Shown here piece after piece: positions 14,236 through 19,472 of a stretch of DNA of 24,785 nt. Source of the DNA: a virus; the IMG/VR virus record IMGVR_UViG_3300043436_002337, positions 1 through 24,785 of that record; one strand, given 5' to 3'. A program made the position numbers and the translations under genes. The notes beneath the pieces are model-generated. The model was not told the DNA's origin, did no database searches, and saw only the letters and a list, made by a program, of their open reading frames with translations. The stretch's first letter is position 1. Each line of letters opens with the position of its first letter.

Positions 14236-15222
14236 TCACAACGCCACCAGCCCACGACGAACACGAACCGACACCGCCGCACCCAACCGACCCGCCGACC
14301 GTCCGCGATTCTTCCCGCCGTGCAACAAGAACGTCACACCGCGCACCGCCCCAGTCGGCAAACAAACACGGCAAGACGGACACGCACCCGCACCCAATTC
14401 ACCACGCCGAGCCGTCGACCGCCGACCATCCGCGCCCACAACATGAGACGACACGCCAACCGAATCGCGCGCCCATTTACCTGTCGCCGGGCATTCAATA
14501 GGAGCAACCACGGGAGCAACCGCCACGGCACGCGCCCAAAGTTCTACCGCGTGCGCTTGATCATCGGCAAGCATGGCAAGCGGCAAACCAAGTTTGTGAC
14601 CCGCCCGCGCCATCTTCGCGACGTTCTCCGAATCCGCCGACAACATGACCCGCAAGTTGTCGGGAGCAGGTAGCAGGCTCTTCACCTTGACCGCGTCCCG
14701 CGTATAGATCCAATGGGCTACACCTGGCGAAGCCACAACAGCCGACCGAATCGCGCGCCCATACCAGCCCGCAAAAATATCACCAGCAGAATGCCAACGG
14801 AACGACGGGCGAGCAACACCGCGCGCCCGTTGCTGAACTTCCGAATGACGGACACACGCCACCAGCGCATCGATGACAGCCCGTTGACCCCCGCACGCTT
14901 TCAAGTGTTCAAGGTTCGCAAGGTTGACCGATGCACCTATAGCAAGATTCTTGTAAAGGTTCTCTAACCCTGCCGCGTAGCAGTCAACACACGCCGATGT
15001 CGTGGCATCACACGACCCGCCCGTATCCAATGGGCCAACCGGCAACGGAAACGCGTTCGCAACCAAAGCAGACGCGCCACCCTTAGCCGATATCTTCACC
15101 GCTGGCGAAGTCTTCGCGTCATGGTGCAACATGAACCGCAACGCCTCGCCACAACGGCAAGAAACAAAAACCCCGCCACCTGGCTGGGCGTGAACAGTAG
15201 GCAACCAGTCCGCGCCACTCAT
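14236..15222 (-). CDS. Gp88-like cysteine-rich protein
   Basis: A 328-residue protein. The core resembles the 'gene product 88' family first named in mycobacteriophages: C71-x6-C78-x2-C81-Y (CDATTSACVDCYAAG), then SFRWHSAGDIFAGWY (140-154), WIYTRD (171-176) and LRVMLSADSEN (190-200). A C-terminal cluster follows: C244 (ECPATGKW) and CPSCRVC (281-287), then VTFLLHGG. The first Cys group has the look of a metal or Fe-S site, as in radical-SAM-like proteins, but the family's activity is not known to me. An extra CxC (22-24) lies near the N-terminus. The start overlaps the stop of the preceding gene (ATGA). The DNA is more GC-rich than the rightward genes, with a strong preference for GCG/CGC codons. 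Confidence 0.7.
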   Translation of the reverse strand: MSGADWLPTVHAQPGGGVFVSCRCGEALRFMLHHDAKTSPAVKISAKGGASALVANAFPLPVGPLDTGGSCDATTSACVDCYAAGLENLYKNLAIGASVNLANLEHLKACGGQRAVIDALVACVRHSEVQQRARGVARPSFRWHSAGDIFAGWYGRAIRSAVVASPGVAHWIYTRDAVKVKSLLPAPDNLRVMLSADSENVAKMARAGHKLGLPLAMLADDQAHAVELWARAVAVAPVVAPIECPATGKWARDSVGVSSHVVGADGRRSTARRGELGAGACPSCRVCLPTGAVRGVTFLLHGGKNRGRSAGRLGAAVSVRVRRGLVAL

Positions 15223-15632
15223 ACGACCACCACCGACGAACCATTACCGCAACCGTCACAAACAAACGCGAACGAACGCGCGTCGCCCATGACATCCCAC
15301 GGAACGACCAACGCCGCCAACGGCCAAACAGTCGGGACGGGATGCACGCCCGCAGATTCACAAGACGCGCACCGAAAATAAGTCAAAGCCGCCCGCAATG
15401 TTGAACCTTGCGCGTCGGGAGAATTTACGAACGCGTCCCAGCGCGCCGCATCGACCGCGTCCGGAATCGGAATCCCGAGCCGTTGGGCGATCTCATCCAT
15501 GACGCTGTCGTCGTAGTAGTCGTCACCCGATAGGCGCGCCATATCGTGATCATCTAAATTCTCATCATTAATTAACACACACTCGGACGCGTCAAAGATC
15601 ACGCCCGACTCATGCACGATATATCTAGTCAC
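15219..15632 (-). CDS. Acidic protein with paired CxxC
   Basis: A 137-residue protein, coupled at both ends by ATGA overlaps. The first 70 residues are very acidic (INDENLDDHDMARLSGDDYY and DDSVMDE). The C-terminal half carries two knuckles, CASC (FRCASCES) and CDGC (FVCDGCGNG), about 35 residues apart, a plausible zinc ribbon. No family is recognised. It lies between another acidic protein and the Gp88-like gene and may work with them. Confidence 0.65.
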   Translation of the reverse strand: MTRYIVHESGVIFDASECVLINDENLDDHDMARLSGDDYYDDSVMDEIAQRLGIPIPDAVDAARWDAFVNSPDAQGSTLRAALTYFRCASCESAGVHPVPTVWPLAALVVPWDVMGDARSFAFVCDGCGNGSSVVVV

Positions 15633-15889
15633 GATTCCACCCCCGCAAAATGAACGCGCAATAAGTCCGCGAACTCTTCAACAGTTCCCAAAACCCACAA
15701 CAAAAGCGGGTCGGTGTAGTCGTCGTCTTCGTCTATGATCCCCTGAGCAATTTCCACGCGCTCATTAATCCAGTTCAAGCGATCCCGCACGCTGAGATCA
15801 AGCACGCTCGGATCATGCACGCTGAACCCGCACGCTGGCGCGTCTCCGGACGGCGCGCCCGTCGACGTTGGTTTATTAACGGTCATCAT
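15629..15889 (-). CDS. Small acidic protein A (unknown function)
   Basis: An 86-residue protein starting ATG ATG, with AGGGG 3-4 bases upstream. The first 30 residues are Ser/Pro/Thr-rich. The rest is helical and acidic (IIDEDDDYTDPLLLW, then TVEEFADLLRVH), with a net charge of about -11. No family is recognised. Its leader holds one copy of the paired structured element (15933-15973). The stop overlaps the next start. Confidence 0.6.
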   Translation of the reverse strand: MMTVNKPTSTGAPSGDAPACGFSVHDPSVLDLSVRDRLNWINERVEIAQGIIDEDDDYTDPLLLWVLGTVEEFADLLRVHFAGVES

Positions 15890-15932
15890 TAACCCCTATC
15901 TGTTTAGGTGATTCCCCAACGGAACCACAGCA

Positions 15933-15973
15933 CCCAGCCGAGTTACGAACTCGGAAAACCCCGCAGGGCTGGG
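15933..15973 (-). promoter_or_regulatory. Structured leader element, copy 2
   Basis: An outer 5-bp stem (15933-15937 with 15969-15973) directly abuts an inner 7-bp stem (15938-15944 with 15948-15954) closing the loop ACG. A 14-base strand AAAACCCCGCAGGG (plus-strand sense) joins the inner stem to the outer 3' arm. Copy 1, about 345 bases away, has the same architecture, loop and linker length, with compensating base changes in both stems. On the transcribed minus strand the linker reads CCCTGCGGGGTTTT, which could itself act as a short terminator-like hairpin. It lies in the leader of the 15629-15889 gene, about 45 bases before its start. Confidence 0.65.
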
Positions 15974-15981
15974 CCAACAAC

Positions 15982-16236
15982 TCAAGAAACGTACTTGAGC
16001 CAGTCCTGAGCCATGCGAACCGTCAGCGCGACCAGTTCGCCGTCGTTGTACATACCGACCAACTCAGGGAACAGATCCGAAGCCAGGTCGGCGATCTCAT
16101 AACCAACCGCCACGGGATCATCGTTCGCCTCTTCTAGAAATTCTTCCCACGTCTTGCCCACGCTGCGAGGATCGCGCACGATCTTCTCGTAGTCACAAAC
16201 CGCCTGACAGACTTTCGCATATGTTGATAATTCCAT
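15982..16236 (-). CDS. Small acidic protein B (unknown function)
   Basis: An 84-residue protein with AAGGGG in its leader just before the start. It is mostly helical: TYAKVCQAVCDYEKIVRD, KTWEEFLEEANDD, then YEIADLASDLFPELVGMYND and a final amphipathic helix. The net charge is about -10. No family is recognised. The short size, acidity and leftward early-type position would fit an anti-host or anti-defence protein, which is inference. A structured element precedes it (16278-16320). Confidence 0.6.
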   Translation of the reverse strand: MELSTYAKVCQAVCDYEKIVRDPRSVGKTWEEFLEEANDDPVAVGYEIADLASDLFPELVGMYNDGELVALTVRMAQDWLKYVS

Positions 16237-16277
16237 TGTGAACCCCTTATTTATGAACCCACCAAGTAGCGGGTAGC

Positions 16278-16320
16278 GCGTAGTCAGGTTACGAACCTGA
16301 TAAACCCCGCAGGGCTACGC
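16278..16320 (-). promoter_or_regulatory. Structured leader element, copy 1
   Basis: The outer stem GCGTAG/CTACGC (16278-16283 with 16315-16320) abuts the inner stem TCAGGTT/AACCTGA (16284-16290 with 16294-16300) around the loop ACG. The 14-base linker TAAACCCCGCAGGG matches copy 2 except for one base. Relative to copy 2, three inner pairs and two outer pairs differ by compensating double changes. That favours a selected RNA (or cruciform) structure over a conserved protein-binding sequence. It lies in the leader of the 15982-16236 gene. Confidence 0.65.
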
Positions 16321-16328
16321 CAGCCAGG

Positions 16329-16679
16329 TCACGCGTTAATGTTCACCATTCCGTGATCACCCCATGAAGAATGAATATCACGAAACCGAATCGCGTCATC
16401 TTCATAATCCCACAACGACCAAGCATCAACCCACGCGTCATTCTCCGCGTCACTCATCCCCTTAGGACGATCCCCGCTAGGAGTCGTATCAGCATCAACC
16501 GAACAAACATAAAGCCGACCCCAGTCAGCCCCGTCGTCATTCATTAAATCTGTATCAAGTCCCTCGGCGATCCATTCGCGCACTTGCTCAACCGCATCCC
16601 ACATAAAGTCAAAAGCGTAGTAGTCCGAATCCGAGGCAGAGTCATAAACCGCAAAATAGATCTGAGGCTTCGCACTCAT
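16329..16679 (-). CDS. Strongly acidic protein C (unknown function)
   Basis: A 116-residue protein whose ATG directly follows the stop of the preceding gene. It contains about 26 Asp/Glu against about 7 Lys/Arg, spread along the chain (SDSDYYAFDFMWDAVEQ, DTDLMNDDGADWGR, SLWDYEDDAIRFRD), with many aromatics. The alternation of acidic patches with Trp/Tyr recalls DNA-mimic proteins such as anti-restriction proteins, but no specific family (ArdA, Ocr) is recognised. It is probably translated by coupling from the first gene of the operon. Confidence 0.65.
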   Translation of the reverse strand: MSAKPQIYFAVYDSASDSDYYAFDFMWDAVEQVREWIAEGLDTDLMNDDGADWGRLYVCSVDADTTPSGDRPKGMSDAENDAWVDAWSLWDYEDDAIRFRDIHSSWGDHGMVNINA

Positions 16680-17036
16680 TCAGATCACCCCCGCGAAACA
16701 TTGAGCAATCGCCGAACCGTCAGGACGAACCATCAACGACGCGACCAATTCCGCGAAATCTTCGGCATTGCACACATCGTTCAGATCTACGTCCGAATAC
16801 TCAGTATCAATAAACAAATTAGACGTCTCAAACGCCAACGCCGCGAAACTCATTTCAGGATGAAAAAAATCCACGCCAGCCTGACCGTCAGTCAAAAAGA
16901 CGCGCCCAATATTGCCGTTAATCAATGCAGGACACACAAGAGCTTCACAGCCCCCACCCGTTGGAATCCGCTCCCAACTCCCACCGGTCACCGCGTCAAG
17001 TTCGCGAATCACCTCGTTCACCAATTGCTGATTCAT
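16680..17036 (-). CDS. Acidic protein D, first gene of leftward operon
   Basis: I chose ATG 17036 because AAGGGG (in the leader ATAAGGGGTTCGAA) lies 6 bases upstream; a longer frame up to 17105 would run through the leader hairpin. This gives 118 residues: NEVIRELDAVTGGSWERIP, GGGCEALVCPALINGNIGRV, VDFFHPEMSFAALAFETSNL, then an acidic SDVDLNDVCNAEDF. It looks like a small alpha/beta domain with acidic surface. No family is recognised. The next gene starts right after its stop. Confidence 0.65.
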   Translation of the reverse strand: MNQQLVNEVIRELDAVTGGSWERIPTGGGCEALVCPALINGNIGRVFLTDGQAGVDFFHPEMSFAALAFETSNLFIDTEYSDVDLNDVCNAEDFAELVASLMVRPDGSAIAQCFAGVI

Positions 17037-17042
17037 TTCGAA

Positions 17043-17124
17043 CCCCTTATAAGTTGACCGCCGAAGCGGGCGAGACCGCACGGACTCACCCCCTGATTCT
17101 TCCACATCGGAGCCGACTAGTCAA
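17043..17124 (-). promoter_or_regulatory. Leftward operon promoter and leader
   Basis: On the minus strand, TTGACT (17119-17124) and AAGAAT (17096-17101) lie 17 bases apart (5/6 and 4/6 to consensus). The perfect palindrome GACTAGTC (17115-17122) overlaps the -35 and may be an operator. The leader then has a hairpin CCGC-TTCG-GCGG with a very stable UUCG-type loop, followed by ATAAGGGG. The same AAGGGGTTC ribosome-binding block recurs before the 16236 start, and a shortened form (AGGGGTTA) precedes the 15889 start, so the operon uses a common leader ending. Confidence 0.5.
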
Positions 17125-17289
17125 GTGTTAACCCCTGAAATATTTAAAGCCACCAACCGAGACCGCCGAACCGAAACTATTCGGAGCAAGACCCGCACCG
17201 CCACCGCGTCCCTGTCGGTAAGCACGCTGACCGCACCGCCTTGGTGCCAACCGAGCGAAGCGAGGACGGCAGACCCCGACGCTCCCCGA

Positions 17290-17397
17290 GTAGACCGAAG
17301 TCCTAGACGGCATGACTAGACCGACGCGCTAGACCGAGTACCTAGACCGTGAGACTAGACGCATCGCCTAGACCACGGGACTAGACCGCTAGTCTGT
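17290..17397. repeat. Iteron array: eight 13-bp-period CTAGACCG repeats
   Basis: Copies start at 17290, 17303, 17316, 17329, 17342, 17355, 17368 and 17381, exactly 13 bp apart. Each has an 8-base core CTAGACCG (copies 1, 2, 6 and 7 differ at one or two bases) followed by five bases that vary freely. The last copy ends in a perfect 6-bp inverted repeat GACTAG-ACCG-CTAGTC (17379-17394). The period is not a multiple of three and no convincing ORF spans it, so it is a DNA or RNA element. It lies between the leftward operon and the packaging genes, where replication origins or packaging-initiation sites are found. CTAG is usually rare in bacterial DNA, which makes the cluster more striking. Confidence 0.8.
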
Positions 17398-18014
17398 TAT
17401 GCCCCACCAGCTACCTCGTGGCCGTGCCCACAACCGACCGACCCCACCCACCGCCCACTGGGGGGCCCCACCCCCCTCTCCCTATTCACTCTCCCGTATT
17501 TTTCGACCTTTTTCAAAGGGTGTCCTTGCCGGGGGCTTGGCGTCTTCGACGTTGGAAGGTCAAGGGATGTTCCGCCGTTGGCGGCTAACGCCTCACCATC
17601 GCCAGCGTGGCTGTCGAAGTGAGTTGTTGTCATCCGTGTGTTGTCACATCGGTGACTTTAACTTCGTCTCAGACCTTTCGGTCTGCCCCAATGCCCTACC
17701 GTTGGCGGCCCTACACCGTACCAACACCCGAACCTTAACGATGTTCACTCGTTTCATTATTTAACTACCTACCCACGGCTTACTAGCTGGCATCCGATTC
17801 GACTGTCGGCTTGACTCTATGCATGGGATCCGAACCCCCTTTCAGGTCACGTTTCCCTACGCTCCTGGTTAGACAGGCTTACTACGGGCGAGTTCCGCTG
17901 GTGTGTCATCCCGACATGACCAGCTTCGTAAGTTCGGTGACATGACAATACCATGGGGCTGTATGGTGATAGTGTCAGTTTTTGTAACAGGACAAAGTTT
18001 ATTTGGGAGAAGAT
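17398..18014. other. Gene-free region rich in hairpins
   Basis: No convincing gene is present. Visible elements: a G/C-tract block (GGGGGGCCCCACCCCCC near 17460-17477, with G-runs on the minus strand); CCGCC-GTT-GGCGG (17572-17584); GTCAC-ATCG-GTGAC (17643-17656); CAGACC-TTTC-GGTCTG (17670-17685); an 11-bp direct repeat CCGTTGGCGGC (17575 and 17699); and a 9-bp repeat GGCTTACTA (17777 and 17876). Near the right end, GACATGAC occurs twice (17913 and 17939), the first copy also pairing with an upstream GTCAT. Long-range pairing such as GACCTT with AAGGTC is also possible. This could be a large structured RNA, a packaging site or an origin region; the strand is uncertain. Confidence 0.5.
17937..17967 (+). 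promoter_or_regulatory. Weak candidate promoter of the packaging/head operon
   Basis: GTGACA (17937-17942, 5/6) and TATGGT (17962-17967, 4/6) are 19 bases apart, longer than ideal. The -35 overlaps the second GACATGAC repeat, and ACCAT/ATGGT form an inverted repeat that includes the -10. If real, the repeats would be natural activator or repressor sites for late genes. Confidence 0.3.
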
Positions 18015-18299
18015 ATGGCAACTGTTGATGATTTGATGCGAACTGTTACAAGATTAGGTAACGACGCTTTGGTTGCTCAAGCCCGATTCGCGTTGGAGTC
18101 CGCCGGGATCTTCCTAACACCTGATATGTGTAAGGCAGCTTTCTGTGCGGCAGCGCACATTGTCGAGCTTGCGGAGCGTTCTTATGACGTAAACTCGTTG
18201 ACAGCAGGCGAAATGGTTGCTACGCAGTCGGTTGGTTCGCTTGCAATGCAGATTTGGGCCACCCTTCATGATCTGACATCAGGCAAAGACTTGATATGA
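18015..18299 (+). CDS. Small helical protein at head of packaging operon
   Basis: ATG 18015 has GGGAGAAG just upstream; an in-frame TTG at 18003 is less likely. The protein has 94 residues and is all-helical: VDDLMRTVTRLGNDALVAQA, then FLTPDMCKAAFCAAAHIVEL and MVATQSVGSLAMQIWATLHD. It lies two genes before the terminase large subunit. Its size and position allow it to be part of the packaging machinery (for example a small-terminase-like DNA-recognition protein), but no motif proves this. The stop overlaps the next start (ATGA). Confidence 0.6.
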   Translation: MATVDDLMRTVTRLGNDALVAQARFALESAGIFLTPDMCKAAFCAAAHIVELAERSYDVNSLTAGEMVATQSVGSLAMQIWATLHDLTSGKDLI

Positions 18300-18847
18300 C
18301 AATGAGAAAAGCGTTTGATGACGCAGATGACATCCTTGAAGGCATCAAAGGTCGCCGCCCTACCCAGGCTAAGTCAACTCGTGTGGTCGAAGACATGGAT
18401 GAGATCGTAATTATTTCTAAAGGCGAGGCTCAACAAGCCAAAAGAGCGCACCGTGCAGCCGACATTGAAGAAGTTCGGGTCAAAAAGGTGTTGGAAAAAG
18501 AAGAACGACGCAAGTCTGCCGAACAATTAAAGGTGTTGGGGCAAGATCTGCTCGCTTCAGGGGTCGCATCACGGGAAATACTGCCCAAATTGGCTCAATC
18601 CATCATTGTTGACCTCGGTTTACGCCTGGTAAGCAACGAATGGGAGATTAAGTCTGCCGAAGAAGCTACTAAGGTGGCGAAGATTTGGTATGACATCCTC
18701 AGGTTGGAGTCAGGCCAGGCAACAACGATTAACGAGAACCGTACCGGGAATCCCGAAGACCGTCTGTCGCGCTTAGAAGAGTTAAGATCAGAAGCGAAAG
18801 CCCGTGTCGAGGCTGGTCTGCGAGCAATAGGGGACGGAAATGCCTGA
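18296..18847 (+). CDS. Possible terminase small subunit
   Basis: A 183-residue, highly charged helical protein. The N-terminal part is Lys/Glu-rich (VRVKKVLEKEERRKSAEQLK). The middle is a compact helical domain (LGQDLLASGVASREILPKLA) followed by LGLRLVSNEWEIKSAEEATK, and the C-terminal helix is RLSRLEELRSEAKARVEAGL. A helical core with a long oligomerising helix, close to the large terminase gene, fits small terminase subunits, which bind the packaging site and form rings. These proteins are poorly conserved, so the assignment is inference from context. Start and stop both overlap neighbours. Confidence 0.45.
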   Translation: MTMRKAFDDADDILEGIKGRRPTQAKSTRVVEDMDEIVIISKGEAQQAKRAHRAADIEEVRVKKVLEKEERRKSAEQLKVLGQDLLASGVASREILPKLAQSIIVDLGLRLVSNEWEIKSAEEATKVAKIWYDILRLESGQATTINENRTGNPEDRLSRLEELRSEAKARVEAGLRAIGDGNA

Positions 18848-19472
18848 ATTAAACGCCAACATACCTGCAATCGAATGTTATGTACGAGGCAACTATCTAC
18901 GCAACCAGGTTGACTCACACGACCAATACTTCCCATGCATGATCTTTGGTGTGGCCTCAATGCAAGGTCGGTCGCCGTTATTCCACTTCCTAATGGAAGA
19001 CGGTGGTGTTTGGTGGAGAATGCCCATATCAGCGTTCTGTGCCGAACCAGGCGTACCCGAAGTAGATATTCACGACCTAGTGCTTTGGAACTCGTTTAGT
19101 TCACAAATCTCTGTTACAGAGTTTGAAGCGATGCGCCATATGCGAATGACCTATGTTGCTCGATCAGGCGAATTTGTTAACGGCAAATACCTGTTTACTC
19201 TTGACTGGCATTCCCCCGAAGCCAACACAATCAACGTAGGGTTCAGCGAAAACCCCGGTCAACACAAATGTGGCCATGTAATCCTCAGAGACGACGGCAA
19301 CTACGCCATCCAACCAAACAACAGAGTCAGACTGTTTGACCCGTCGTTCACCACCAAAGACGGAACCCTCATCCAAAGACTTATCAACACTCGCCTATGG
19401 GATGTCGAAGACGCAGATAAGTGGCGCACCTCAGACGACGACAGGTACGAGTACGGTATTGAAACCAAATGA
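18840..19472 (+). CDS. Conserved phage protein next to terminase
   Basis: A 210-residue protein with a recognisable aromatic pattern: FPCMIFGVASMQGRSPLFHF, GGVWWRMPISAFC, LVLWNSFSSQISVTEFE, GKYLFTLDWHS, QHKCGHVILRDDGNYAIQPN-NR, and a WRTSDDDRYEYG ending. From memory, homologues with the same 'FTLDW...HKCGH...DGNYAxQPNNR' order lie directly upstream of the terminase gene in many marine and freshwater phages. The function is unknown; the His/Cys pair (HKCGH) could bind a metal. It is coupled to terL by an ATGA overlap. Confidence 0.75.
   Translation: MPELNANIPAIECYVRGNYLRNQVDSHDQYFPCMIFGVASMQGRSPLFHFLMEDGGVWWRMPISAFCAEPGVPEVDIHDLVLWNSFSSQISVTEFEAMRHMRMTYVARSGEFVNGKYLFTLDWHSPEANTINVGFSENPGQHKCGHVILRDDGNYAIQPNNRVRLFDPSFTTKDGTLIQRLINTRLWDVEDADKWRTSDDDRYEYGIETK

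Noticed and set aside
13888-14673. Plus-strand open frame of 261 codons
   Set aside because: It is antisense to the Gp88-like gene and the small terminal gene, with an Arg/Pro/Thr-rich composition typical of the reverse of GC-rich coding DNA; it has no plausible start signal.
17290-17397. Tandem repeats considered as a CRISPR array
   Set aside because: The repeat core is 8 bp and the spacer 5 bp; CRISPR arrays have repeats and spacers of roughly 25-40 bp each, and there are no cas genes.
17458-17520. G/C-tract hairpin considered as a terminator
   Set aside because: The stem is strong, but the T-run lies about 25 bases further on rather than directly after the stem.
17397-17764. Open frames on both strands in the gene-free region (121 codons plus, 78 codons minus)
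   Set aside because: Both have low-complexity, frame-inconsistent composition and no ribosome-binding site, and they run across hairpins and G/C tracts. I treat the stretch as non-coding.
17800-17860. T-loop-like sequence (GGGGGTTCGGATCCC on the minus strand) considered as a tRNA
   Set aside because: The T-loop lacks the conserved A, the T-stem does not pair over five bases and no acceptor or anticodon arms fit around it.
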